Below, piece after piece: positions 50,501-59,929 of a stretch of DNA of 64,000 nucleotides. Both the position numbers and the translations under genes were made by a program. How positions within the stretch are numbered: the stretch's first letter is position 1; each line of letters begins with the position of its first letter. The notes below the pieces were generated by a model, which saw nothing but the letters and a program-made list of their open reading frames with translations, did no database searches and had not been told where the DNA came from. This DNA is from Arenicola marina. Lineage: Eukaryota; Annelida; Polychaeta; Arenicolidae. Location: contig OZ025248.1 of NCBI GenBank assembly GCA_964019135.1, forward strand, positions 67,834,119-67,898,118, given 5' to 3'.

Positions 50501-53500
50501 CAATGAAAAAACAAGGAACAATAACAAAGAGAGCATAGAGGACCATAATGAAGATAATGTGAAGGACAATAAGGATGACAATAAGGATGACAATAAGGAT
50601 GGCAATAAGGATGACAATAAGGATGACAATATACCGCTAACAATAACAAAGACCTCAGGACGGACGCAATAACGAAGACAATCGGACGGATGGTAACCAT
50701 GACAAGTAACAAAGGACGATACTGAGAGCAAAAGACAGACAACACGGGGGACAATGTTTTAAGGACAATATGGGCGACAATATGGGCGACATCAAAACAA
50801 TGATGAAAACCACAAGGAAAAAACATAAAGGACCATAAAAAGAAAGTCAACAATGATGAAAAACTATCTGACCCAGCCTGAACAAAGAATGTATTAATAT
50901 CTTGGCCTGATACAGCTGTATCAATCGCTCGGGGCCGACCCGTTAGCTCAGTGGGCTAGAGCGCTCGCATTGAGTGCTCTATTGGCCACCTGAGAGCCTA
51001 ACGGCACGTGGATCTGTGGTTCGAGCCCTGCTGTGGTCATGTCTGTGTGGTCGCAGGATAAAGATCCCATGTCTTTCTTCGTAAAGAGTAGGGGGTTACC
51101 CCCGGGGACATGGCTCCACTCTCCCTTCCTTCTCCATCATTGACGCGATATGACCAAAAGTGGTTAAAGCGTCCTGAGTAACCAACCAACCAACTGTATC
51201 AACCTTTCAAACGTGACGAGTGAATAGCCTGACGCATCTGTACGAACCTCTCAAACATGACTATCTTGGTTCCGCCCAGCAGGAAGTTCTCGTTGGCTCG
51301 ATGCTGGGCCGGCGGCCGGTTCTTCCGGACATCCTGTGCCTGGTCCTGATAGCTGGACTCCAACTCCAGACGATCGCGCTGAGACAAACTGGGACAAAGT
51401 ACCGTACAAAATGAAGGCCAAAGTACAAGATTTTCGGTGTGAGGCTTCGGCGCGGTCTGTTGGTGACGCCATTGCAAGATGTGGGTTTAGTTTACCGCAC
51501 TGGCTGTCTCTATACTTGCGCTGATCTAAAGCTTCGTATCATTCATAAGCTTCATTGCATGTGTATTCAAACGATATAACTGAATTCACGTTTAATGCGG
51601 ACAACGCAAGCTTCCATAATAATCACAAAAAATTGAGGAAAGGCATTATTTATATAACGAGCGAAATTTGCGCTGCGTCTGTCAACAAAATAATGGACAA
51701 TATGAAATGAAACGCATTTGACCGAACCAATTCATTATACATCGCCGAAGAAAAATGCAGAAATACGTTCTGACATACGGAACAGAACTGTCAGATCAAA
51801 TGAACAGGTTTCGGTTAGTGGTCAGTTGTTACTTCAAGCACATGGAGACATTCAAGAAAAGACATGAGGCGGCGGCCAACCAGTGATATGATATACAGCG
51901 ATGGCTAATCACTAGAAGCTTCCTACACAATCTACACAAACAAAGCAGAATTACTACTGCAGGCCGAATTGAGTCGTACAGAGTGGGTGATCCGCATTTA
52001 CATGAGCTGCAAACCGCAATGTTTCCAACTGAAAAACACTTTCTTTTTCATGGGGAGTGATGTAATTGGGTCGCTATGGCATAAACATATCGTGAACAAT
52101 ACATTCAAGGCACGTGGCTAAAGACACTAATTACCAGAGTGGCGCATTTCGTTCGGAATAGCAGGGGCGGAATTTGGAATTTGCCAAGGGGGCGGGGTTG
52201 CTTTGAAAACTTGCCATCCGGGGGGGGGGGGGTGCTAGGAGAACCTGATTTAACAGTGTATGTTCAAGTTCCCAAGGGGGGGGGGTTGCAACCCCCCTAC
52301 TCGCCCCCCCCCCCGCCCCCTAAACCCGCCCCTGAATAGTAGGACTTTTTTCTATACCATACAAATTCACATTTTTGACGTGTTGACATGGAGATAAATA
52401 TAATAAGACAATTTCTGAAAGTGTTCAAACTAACAGAAACAGACAACACGTATAGTATATCTATATACAATATGGAAGTAATTATATTACTACATAGGTG
52501 AAAACTGCGATGTCGCATAGCATTCTGCGTAGAATGTTGCACAGGATGTGACACAATATGTCACAGAGGGTGTGCCACGGGATGGCAAATGATGTCGCAG
52601 TGAGTGTGCTAGGAGATGGCAAATGATGTCGCAGTGATTGTGCCACGAGATGGCAAAGGGTGTCGCAGTGAGTGTGTCACGAGCTGGCAAAGGATGTCGC
52701 AGTGAGTGTGTCACGAGATGGCAAAGGATGTCGCAGTGAGTGTGCTACGAGATGGCAAATGATGTCGCAGTGAGTGTGCCACGAGATGGCAAATGATGTC
52801 GCAGTGAGTGTGTCATGAGATGGCAAAGGATGTCGCAGTGTGTCACGAGATGGCAAAGGATGTCGCAGTGAGTGTGCCACGAGATGGCAAAGGATGTCGC
52901 AGTGAGTGTGCCACGAGATGGCAAAGGATGTCGCAGTAAGTGTGCCACGAGATGGTAAAGGATGTCGCAGTGAGTGTGCCACGAGCTGGCAAAGGATGTC
53001 GCAGTGAGTGTGCCACGAGCTGGCAAAGGATGTCGCTGTGAGTGTGTCACGAGATGGCAAAGGATGTCGCAGTGAGTGTGTCACGAGATGGCAAAGGATG
53101 TCGCAGTGAGTGTGCTACGAGATGGCAAAGGATGTCGCAGTGAGTGTGCCACGAGATGGTAAAGGATGTCGCAGTGAGTGTGCCACGAGCTGGCAAAGGA
53201 TGTCGCAGTGAGTGTGCCACGAGATGGCAAAGGATGTCGCAGTGAGTGTGTCATGAGATGGCAAAGGATGTCGCAGTGAGTGTGCTACGAGATGGCAAAG
53301 GATGTCGCAGTGAGTGTGCCACGAGATGGTAAAGAATGTCGCAGAGAGTGTGCCACGAGATGGCAAAGGATGTCGCAGTGAGTGTGCCACGAGCTGGCAA
53401 AGGATGTCGCAGTGAGTGTGCCACGAGCTGGCAAAGGATGTCGCAGTGAGTGTGTCACGAGATGGCAAAGGGTGCCGCAGTGAGTGTGTCACGAGATGGC

Positions 53501-56500
53501 AAAGGATGTCGCAGTGAGTGTGCTACGAGATGGCAAAGGATGTCGCAGTGAGTGTGCCACGAGATGGTAAAGGATGTCGCAGAGAGTGTGCCACGAGATG
53601 GCAAAGGATGTCGCAGAGAGTGTGTCACGAGATGGCAAAGGATGTCGCAGTGAGTGTGCCACGAGATGGTAAAGGATGTCGCAGTGAGTGTGCCACGAGA
53701 TGGCAAAGGATGTCGCAGTGAGTGTGCCACGAGATGGCAAAGGCTGTCGCAGTGAGTGTGTCATGAGATGGCAAAGGATGTCGCAGTGAGTGTGCTACGA
53801 GATGGCAAAGGCTGTCGCAGTGACTGTGTCATGAGATGGTAAAGGATGTCGCAGAGAGTGTGTCACGAGATGGCAAAGGATGTCGCAGTGAGTGTGCTAC
53901 GAGATGGTAAAGGATGTCGCAGTGAGTGTGCCACGAGATGGCAAAGGATGTCGCAGTGAGTGTGCTACGAGATGGCAAAGGATGTTGCAGTGAGTGTGCC
54001 ACGAGATGGCAAAGGATGTCGCAGTGAGTGTGCCACGAGATGGCAAAGGCTGTCGCAGTGAGTGTGTCATGAGATGGCAAAGGATGTCGCAGTGAGTGTG
54101 CTACGAGATGGCAAAGGATGTCGCAGTGAGTGTGCCACGAGATGGCAAAGGATGTCGCAGTGAGTGTGCCACGAGATGGCAAAGGATGTCGCAGACAGTG
54201 TGCCACGAGATGGCAAAGGATGTCGCAGTGAGTGTGTCACGAGCTGGCAAAGGATGTCGCAGTGAGTGTGTCATGAGATGGCAAAGGATGTCGCAGTGAG
54301 TGTGCTACGAGATGGCAAAGGATGTCGCAGTGAGTGTGCCACGAGATGGCAAAGGATGTCGCAGTGAGTGTGTCACGAGGTGGCAAAGGATGTCGCAGTG
54401 AGTGTGCCACGAGATGTGACACAGTACGTCGCAGAGAGTGTGTCACGAGATGTCGCACAAGATGACAATCATGATACCCAGAGCAAAGTGTGATGCTACG
54501 AAGCTACCTATTGTCTACATTTCCTAAGTAGAAGTCTTACCTGAAGCTGGTGAACACATCTGGTAACTGTAAGACGAGTACCGTGTCAGACCTTACTATA
54601 ATCCAAGCTACGGCCGACCACAACACAGAAAGTTCACCCCAAGCCTAGACTATGTATCTGCCAGGCAAGGCCGCCATTTGACCTTCAGAAGGGTAACATA
54701 CTCGCCAAGCACGACAGTTAAGCCTTACAATTACCAATGGATATGAAACTTGTCTTGAGTCTTCAGCATCTTAATGTATTTATGTTATTTAGATGCTATT
54801 TCTCATTCGGGGGAAGGCGTAGTGTTTCGGGTACCTGTAAACTGTCATGGTGCACGAGGCAGCGTTTGGGCTGGCGTCGCCTGTAACTCATGTCTAGCGC
54901 TGACTCCGACCAAAGGCGCCTCGGTGTGACGAGCTTCTTTAAGACATAGCAAGACCTGAGAAAACATATGGCATCTTGTGATCGAGGAAGGCCAACAGTC
55001 TAATAGATGCATCAATGGGACCAATATTCTGATGCAGATTCGTCGGTAGGTGCCTTTGCGACGGGGTGGTGACCCCGGGGTGGTTGGTGACCCCATGGTG
55101 ACACGACAGACGGGTTGTGTAAGCCAAAAACACAGCACAACAAGTCAGATTGCTTAAAGCAAGACCACTGCACATATATATGTATGTGACAATTACAATT
55201 GAGTGAAATAGAAAAGGAGAACTTGTTGTGGTGCAAGTCACATCGTTAGAAGGTTTAGGTGAGAGACAAAAGGAAGTTGGCGTAGACAATCTGGGGAAGA
55301 AGTCAATGTTTTATATCAAGTCGACTGGTTTATTTAAAGCTGGGGATAGCGACTAAATGCTTTGTTTTCCACACTTTCCATCAACCGTGTCTCGACCAGC
55401 GATCATTCTGACGGATTTCTGGCAAAGGTAAAAAGATGCATCCCACATTTCATCATAATTAGATGTTACCATCTAATTCAGTTTCGAAACAAAATCCAAA
55501 TCCAATGATAATGTTCATTGACGCTCGGTTGACGAATCACAATGCATTCTGCTACCAGAGGGGGTGAGTTCGCAAACAGTAAGAGCTTGGCTTACCCGGC
55601 CCCGTTGCTAGGGCAATAAGGACGGAAGGTGGAAAAAACACGAGGCGCGAACGGCAGCCCCTGGACAGTCACCTTGTCCAAGGGGTCACTACGGACAGGA
55701 CAGAAACAGGCCACGGTCAAGGTCAAGGACAACGCTTATCCCTGGATAATTAAACGGGATGCGTGAAATTATTGCAGAATTATCTAATGTAATTTAGTTC
55801 AACAATAAAATATATTTGGAAACATTAAGACTAAAAGTCTAGCTTAATTGACGGTGAACAGAACATTTACCAGATACCATTGACTTGCTTGGCGGAAGTG
55901 TACGTGTAGGAGATGCATTGAACTAGCGACTCGACATAGATAACTACACGCCATCAAGTATTACGATTCCATTCGCTGGAAGGGTGATATTTGTTTGAGA
56001 AAATATCACCAATATGACTGAACAGAAGGAGGTATTTATGGTTGGTATAGGTCAAAGCGCTCAAATGTCATAATAACTGTATTTATTTATTTGTAAAACG
56101 AACTGCTGAGTTTCGCATATATCGTACAATTCGTACAGGTAATACAATATAATACACATGTATAATAAAGGTCACGATTGCATAAATATATCACTCAATC
56201 AATTTAACTATTTTACTGATCTGATTAGGGCAAAGCGGAGAGTCGTGTATATAAGACGTTGATCAAAACAAGACATCCACCCAGTATATGACACAAACAA
56301 ATAGGTGCGTCACATGAAAACAATGCATCATTTTGTGGTGACCGTTAAAAACGCAACAGGATAGAACAACATCGATCCGTTGCATCAGCATAGCTCACGT
56401 ATGCCTCACGACTTGCTGAAAACAATCGTCGATAGACTGGAGGTGGCTTAGGCCATCTTTGTGTACACATCGGCTAAACCGGATCAAGCAACCCCATTGG

Positions 56501-58705
56501 ATGAATGAGGGGAGCGATATGGGAACAATATAGATTAATACATCGCCCACCATCTCACCATCTAGGTCGCTAGGTCTGAAGCTCAGTGTGATAACAACTG
56601 AGCTGTGGAGGTTCTAGTAAACTAGTAAAAAAAATGCCCAGCCATCACCTACTCATGTCCCCCGCCCTCTGCTGCACCACACCCATTTAGCACCCCCCCC
56701 CCCACCGAGTGTTGGGGTATGAAACTAACCTGAACTCCCTGGAGTGAAAGGGAAGGGGCTCGGGGTTGAAAACCTTGGGGCGGTCATCCACCAGACTGTT
56801 GACACTCTTTGAGAGAGACATCCCGTGACCCCGAACTTGACCCTGCGGGAAAAACACTCAATGTTCAATAGGTTAAGACCAGACCAGAAACGAAAATAGG
56901 GTGAGGGGGGGGGGTACAGGTGGGGGGGCAAAATAATCGTTATTGTTCTCACAATGACAATGACCGAATTAGATTTATTTCAAAATTCGAGGCCTTCAGG
57001 CCCATAATACAAAAGAATTATCACGTAAACGTTTCGCAAGGTGCGCACAACAACAGCAGAATCATAACTTATTACGAAACTTCATGTCTAATTTCATTTA
57101 ACATTTTTGAGCGCGTTTTTCAACAGTGTATACAAACATGGCTACCCCTCGCTGAGTAATGGCATAATTTGAAGTCATCATCAGGTGCATGAAATTTATA
57201 TTTATATAAATATAATTTATATTTATATAATGACCATATCTCATACGACCATATGACCATATTATTAATGAGCCAATAACGCGACAATATGAAGACATGT
57301 AAGGAATATGTTTCACCCCACCAAAGTATCACCCTGTACAGACCTAACCCCATACAGGCCCACCCCATCAAAGAGAGTGTATGTTCTGTAAATTCGTTGA
57401 CCCCATACAGAGATCTAAAGACCGTACCCCATACAAACCTCACCCTATACAGACCTTACCACCCCATAAATACCGCACCCTACAGCTACCTTACCCCATA
57501 GAGGTCACACCATACACATCTCACCCCATACAGACCTCACCCAACAGAGACCTCACCCCACAGCGACCTCCCTCCACAGCGACCTCACCCCACAGAGACT
57601 TCACCCCATATTGACCCAGCACAGCGCCCAATGAACACAGACAACCACCAGCCGACCAGTTATAAGAGGTAACCTTGAAGACGCGAGGGTTTTGAATTTG
57701 GACCCCTTCTCCGTTGGAAACAGGGGCCGGCCCGATGGCTCAGTGTACTAGGGCGCTCGCCTTGAGTGCTCTGGTCACCGGAGAGCCTAACGGCAAGTAG
57801 ATCGGTGGTTCGCGAGAGTAAGGGTTTACCCCTGGGGACATGGCTCCGCTCTTCCCTTCTTGCTCCCATTGACGCGATATAAGCAAAAGTGATTAAAGCG
57901 TCCTGAATATACCACCAACCAACCAACTGCTGGAACTATATACCCGGGGAAACACCCCAGACATCTGAGCGTGTACACTACTGTATAGCCATGTGTTCAA
58001 GCAAACAGACGGTATATTAACCAAGACAAGTCGAGTCATACACCATTAAAGTTTCTCATTCAGCATTATTTTTCCTGAGAAACTTGTGTATGCATGTTGT
58101 TAACGTTTTTTTTGAAGAGGTATGGGAGGGGGGCAAACTGGTACACATCATGTGGGAAAGAGCGGCCTTCTTGTGTCTTACGTCATCCAAATGCTGACAC
58201 AACTGCTGTTCTTGTTACCATTTTAACATGGAACAAAATGATAACGTAGGTGAAAATCTGTTGCATGGGCACATTTAACCCCAAAGCCATACCATTATAC
58301 GTTACTATAGGTTAATCTGCTTAGCGGTTAGAGTTCCTTCTGCTGTGGTGGCAGTAAAACTAGTATACGACCAGCGGCTCAGAGTGCAATACCCTCCCCC
58401 CCCCCCTCAGTCCCCCACTCCCCCCTGCAATATGGCGACCACATTTAAGCCCCTTAACACGGCAATAACCCGGCGCACCCTTCGAGGTGTGGGGACACGC
58501 TTAATTGACCCTCTCATACAAAAACTGGCCATATTTGAATATTGGTTTACGGCTTTGAGGTCGAGACGTGCAAACGATGGAGCCTACAGTGACAACGAGA
58601 GCTATTTGCTAGCTGGTACGGACCACGGTGACCGCTGGCCAAGACAGCGCCCCCTGGGGCAGAGAGACAGGTCACTGGGGTCCCGAACGTACGCTTTAGC
58701 TGGAA

Positions 58706-58786
<81 letters not shown>

Positions 58787-59929
58787 CATACATATATATA
58801 TTGTGGATTAGGTACACACACACACATATATATATATTTATATATATACATCCCGCCGCCTAATGTCTAAATACCGAATAAGCCGTCTATAAATCTATTA
58901 GCAGATTGTCAATTGGAACAGTTCGCTAATGGATTTTGACCACATGAAAAACTCGATGTTATTAATTACAGGGTTGTAAAAAAAATTGAGACGCAAATCT
59001 GATGTGGACTGATATAATGTGCAATATATATATTATTCTTAATTGCAATCTTGGTTTAAAAAAAAAGAGAACTAAAAAAAACGGGGACCGCGGGGCGTGA
59101 CCAAATATTGAGGGGGTTGACCTTAGGATCCCGTTACTACGACTATGGCATTGGCTTGTTCTAGCGGGGCAGGGGGGGGGGGGGCAATACAGGGGCGTAT
59201 CCAAGGAGGGGGGGGGGGAACACCCTGCTATGGTGTATTGTATTCGCTTATGAAGCTTAAATCACCCTCAATCTTAAACGAGATAACGCGAGACGTGATT
59301 TTGAGCAGGTCTCACTAAATGTCTCTTGTAAAAATACACACATCAACCAACGTATGAGCTATCAACTAAAGGATTCTACTATAGCTGCAAAAAATAATTT
59401 ACTATCACCAGGGGCCTATTTCACGTAATAGTTTAGCCGGCTACGGGGCTTAGCCGACTAAAATCGCCCATCTTTTACATGGTAACTTTAGTCGACTAAG
59501 CCCCGTAGCCGGCTAAACTGCGTTCGTGAAATCCGCCACAGGTTGCACAATTTCAATATGAATTTAAATACTGTTAAATAAAAAGATTTGTAAAACAAAA
59601 GTTTACTTTTTGTTCAATGCACACCTTCCATACAGCACTGTACTCACAGAAGCAGCGCCACCTACTTGGAGCCGCCAGTCGTCCACTTCCTGTCGGGACC
59701 CGGAATCAGCGAACTTCCGGCTGCTGATGGAGGGAAGCGGGGAGCCTACGCGCAAAGGCTCACGGGAAGGCCCCTCCTGCGGGGTGCGGTGGGTCTGGAC
59801 TCCCTTCACGGGCTCCAGCCGCGGAAGTTTGGTCGGACTGGCCGCTTGGGGTGCCACTGGTCCCCCCGGTGACGTCCTTTGTGGTCCGAATGATCCAGAC
59901 ATGCTCAACAAGTTCAGACCGCCGTCCAT
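41428..59929 (-). CDS. EF-hand domain protein, 16-exon gene, 749 aa (family not recognised)
   Basis: Assembled by hand from 16 exons on the minus strand. The coding exon lengths sum to 2250 nt and every phase matches across every intron, which is strong evidence for a real gene. Residues 1-290 are mostly polar and Pro/Ser-rich. Residues 181-288 include a better-ordered stretch ([19 protein letters not shown]). Residues 289-532 are low complexity with an Asn-12 run. Residues 572-749 form an EF-hand module: EF1 loop DTDNDGHLKYHQ (595-606) has Asp at positions 1, 3 and 5 and Gly at 6 but Gln instead of Glu at 12. Three further helix-loop-helix units (about 613-650, 679-705, 712-740) have degenerate loops. 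No signal peptide or membrane segment is evident. A calcium sensor or structural EF-hand role is an inference. Alternative first exons upstream cannot be excluded. Confidence 0.85.
41664..41789 (-). CDS. Exon 15 (residues 679-720), EF-hand 3-like
   Basis: Acceptor GTTGCTCTTCAG, donor ACACG|GTTAGT. Encodes [20 protein letters not shown] followed by [20 protein letters not shown]: an EF-hand-shaped helix-loop-helix ([10 protein letters not shown]) that keeps Gly-6 and Leu-8 but lacks the position 12 acid. Confidence 0.86.
41996..42065 (-). CDS. Exon 14 (residues 655-678)
   Basis: Acceptor CTCTCTCTGTTTAG, donor TATATG|GTCTGT (weak). A second frame is open through this exon, but only [20 protein letters not shown] plus SYM joins exon 13 (phase 2) and exon 15 (phase 0). 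Links the two EF-hand pairs. Confidence 0.78.
42398..42410 (-). promoter_or_regulatory. CTCF-core-like motif in intron 13
   Basis: CGCCAGGTGGCGC on the minus strand. Confidence 0.42.
42677..42765 (-). CDS. Exon 13 (residues 626-655), degenerate EF-hand 2
   Basis: Acceptor TTGGCAG, donor TTACC|GTAAGT (strong). Encodes [20 protein letters not shown] and CVCDKMLSL. The helix-loop-helix pattern is kept but the loop lacks the acidic ligands, so calcium binding here is unlikely. Confidence 0.84.
43510..43585 (-). CDS. Exon 12 (residues 600-625), second half of EF-hand 1
   Basis: Acceptor TTCTCCCACAG, donor CAAACAG|GTACAT. Encodes [20 protein letters not shown] and RFIKQ: completion of the loop (Gln at the position usually held by Glu), exiting helix, and the start of the next helix. 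Confidence 0.86.
43734..44185. repeat. 34-bp degenerate tandem repeat in intron 11
   Basis: About nine recognisable units of the type ccctatagagcggacatt plus tgccatgaaaagatac from 43734 to 44020. Only the tagagcgg / ccgagcgg core persists to 44185. The core resembles the end sequences of some pogo/Tigger elements, but that is a guess. Confidence 0.85.
44294..44379 (-). CDS. Exon 11 (residues 572-600), first half of EF-hand 1
   Basis: Acceptor GTTGTGTAG, donor GACGG|GTAAGA. Encodes [20 protein letters not shown] and then RRLDTDND: the entering helix and first half of a canonical EF-hand loop. The intron interrupts the loop after its fifth residue, with Gly-6 split across the junction. Confidence 0.87.
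44599..44713 (-). CDS. Exon 10 (residues 533-571), GC donor
   Basis: Acceptor TTCTTCACAG. Encodes [20 protein letters not shown] and a further acidic or helical stretch, likely a linker or coiled segment before the EF-hands. The only donor that keeps the frame with exon 11 is the non-canonical GC in TCG|GCAAGT. The nearby GT (GCAA|GTATAT) would shift the frame into a stop. Confidence 0.78.
44891..46814. repeat. 33-bp minisatellite filling intron 9, about 58 units
   Basis: Unit on the plus strand begins ctaggttagaggactggg and continues tctatacatactggt. Variants (gtctggg, tgatcta, tatatatact) recur in blocks, and a longer unit with gggttacagg recurs near 45705, 46095, 46270 and 46447, so there is higher-order structure (about 390 bp and 176 bp). 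In the gene's sense every unit carries CCA|GTATGTATAG, the same sequence as the functional donor of exon 9. Confidence 0.95.
46808..47159 (-). CDS. Exon 9 (residues 416-533)
   Basis: Acceptor follows the pyrimidine tract CCTTCTCTTCCCCTCTCAG. A second AG nine bases downstream (CCCCACAG) is out of phase with exon 8. Donor ACCA|GTATGT. Encodes an Ala/Ser/Pro-rich region with a Ser run and ends [11 protein letters not shown]. The final ten bases and the donor belong to the first unit of the 33-bp minisatellite that fills intron 9. Confidence 0.78.
47190..47620. repeat. Degenerate tandem repeat next to the exon 9 acceptor (intron 8)
   Basis: Loose units of about 28-30 bp built from ctaattaagtgagc, ggtctaagtgcatgg and close variants. 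The array ends about 20 bases before the pyrimidine tract of exon 9. Confidence 0.7.
48830..49210 (-). CDS. Exon 8 (residues 289-415), Asp/Asn-rich
   Basis: Acceptor CGATTTTCAG, donor AACAAAG|GTATAG. Encodes a polar, probably disordered region with four Asp followed by twelve Asn at about residues 352-367. The Asn run uses a mixture of AAC and AAT codons rather than one pure codon repeat. The open frame extends past both splice sites, so the exact acceptor is set by phase with exon 7. Confidence 0.78.
49970..50013 (-). CDS. Exon 7, 44 nt (residues 274-288)
   Basis: Acceptor CTATTGCAG, donor GAGAG|GTATTT. Encodes the basic peptide [14 protein letters not shown]. Phase 2 in and phase 1 out agree with both neighbours, and the other frames contain stops. 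Confidence 0.78.
50139..50232 (-). CDS. Exon 6 (residues 243-274)
   Basis: Uses the second AG of GGCTCCAGAG|AT. The first AG would put a TGA in frame after exon 5. Donor CCGGG|GTGAGT is strong. Encodes [20 protein letters not shown] and then [12 protein letters not shown], which reads like folded protein. Confidence 0.83.
50558..50632. repeat. 12-bp tandem repeat in intron 5
   Basis: Six copies of gacaataaggat or ggcaataaggat. Confidence 0.9.
50925..51193 (+). mobile_element. tRNA-derived SINE, near full-length copy, in intron 5
   Basis: Contains a pol III A box (TAGCTCAGTGGGC, 50944-50956) and B box (GGTTCGAGCCC, 51018-51028), a unique central body and a short tail of AACC repeats. Flanked by the 9-bp target-site duplication ctgtatcaa (50916-50924 and 51194-51202). 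It lies antisense to the host gene, and its 3' duplication overlaps the splice donor of exon 5. Best copy of a family with three other members in the window. Confidence 0.92.
51204..51388 (-). CDS. Exon 5 (residues 181-243)
   Basis: Acceptor TACTTTGTCCCAG (a second AG ten bases on, TTTGTCTCAG, is out of phase with exon 4). Donor AAAG|GTTGAT, phase 1 out. Encodes [18 protein letters not shown] followed by a more ordered, conserved-looking stretch ending [18 protein letters not shown] begins about ten bases inside the following intron. Confidence 0.83.
52536..54466. repeat. 34-bp minisatellite in intron 4, about 57 units
   Basis: Unit gatggcaaaggatgtcgcag followed by tgagtgtgccacga. Units differ at a few positions (tgtcac/tgccac/tgctac, gatgg/gctgg). 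Thirty-four is not a multiple of three and the units lack stops in some frames, which explains the 90-135 codon open frames here. These are not genes. Confidence 0.95.
54541..54566 (-). CDS. Exon 4, 26-nt microexon (residues 173-181)
   Basis: Twenty-six bases between CGTCTTACAG and a canonical donor, CAG|GTAAGA. Encodes LPDVFTSF plus two bases that complete Ser with exon 5. It is supported only by its strong splice sites and by phase, so RNA evidence would be decisive. Its donor lies about 70 bases from the 34-bp minisatellite in intron 4. Confidence 0.65.
54835..54955 (-). CDS. Exon 3 (residues 132-172)
   Basis: Acceptor GTTTTCTCAG, donor TTACAG|GTACCC. Encodes a basic segment ([14 protein letters not shown], then [17 protein letters not shown]). 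Another frame across this exon is also open, but only this one joins exon 2 in phase 2 and exon 4 in phase 0. Confidence 0.75.
55983..56010. other. 10-bp inverted repeat in intron 2
   Basis: ggtgatattt and aaatatcacc separated by eight bases. No other context. Confidence 0.7.
56730..56842 (-). CDS. Exon 2 (residues 95-131)
   Basis: Acceptor TTTTTCCCGCAG, donor TTCAG|GTTAGT, phase 0 in and phase 2 out. Encodes [20 protein letters not shown] and continues with [17 protein letters not shown]. The polypyrimidine tract and the matching phases with exons 1 and 3 support it. Confidence 0.85.
57310..57615. repeat. 16-bp degenerate tandem repeat in intron 1
   Basis: Units of cctcaccccatacaga with variants (cctaaccccatacagg, cctcaccccacagcga), about 17 copies. 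On the sense strand of the gene this is TG/GGGGTGAGG-rich. Confidence 0.85.
57724..57930 (+). mobile_element. tRNA-derived SINE, copy with disrupted B box, in intron 1
   Basis: Same family as the copy at 50925: matching head with A box (TGGCTCAGTG), matching body and AACC-type tail. A deletion runs through the B box (GGTTCGCGAGAG), so it is probably inactive. Short flanking duplication tggaa at each side. Confidence 0.88.
58711..58851. repeat. TA dinucleotide microsatellite in intron 1
   Basis: Long tatata tract with single-base interruptions and a short cacacaca insert near 58815. Explains the Tyr/Ile-repeat open frames here. Confidence 0.97.
59418..59532. mobile_element. Palindromic MITE in intron 1 of the EF-hand gene
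   Basis: Arms of about 45 bases around gtttagccggctacggggc (59418-59465 and 59485-59532) with a 19-base loop, differing at only a few positions. The ends carry atttcacg / cgtgaaat. No open frame. The two arms are more alike than expected of an old element. Confidence 0.85.
59648..59929 (-). CDS. Exon 1 (residues 1-94), start codon
   Basis: Opens with ATG at 59929 in the context TACCATGG (A at -3, G at +4), with an in-frame TGA 42 nt upstream of the ATG, so this is a good initiator. It ends at a strong donor, GCTTCT|GTGAGT, in phase 0. The encoded segment is Pro/Ser/Gly-rich and probably disordered, ending [10 protein letters not shown]. The last 22 bases contain a CTCF-core-like motif. A non-coding 5' exon further upstream is possible and was not found. 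Confidence 0.82.
59655..59669 (-). promoter_or_regulatory. CTCF-core-like motif inside exon 1
   Basis: CCAAGTAGGTGGCGC on the minus strand, in the coding part of exon 1 seven bases before its splice donor. A second core lies in intron 1 (58647-58660, GCCCCAGGGGGCGC). Confidence 0.4.

Noticed and set aside
52490..54458. Series of His/Leu/Pro-repeat open frames on the minus strand
   Set aside because: Artefacts of the 34-bp minisatellite in intron 4.
58547..58823. Tyr/Ile-repeat frames on the minus strand
   Set aside because: Translation of a TA microsatellite.
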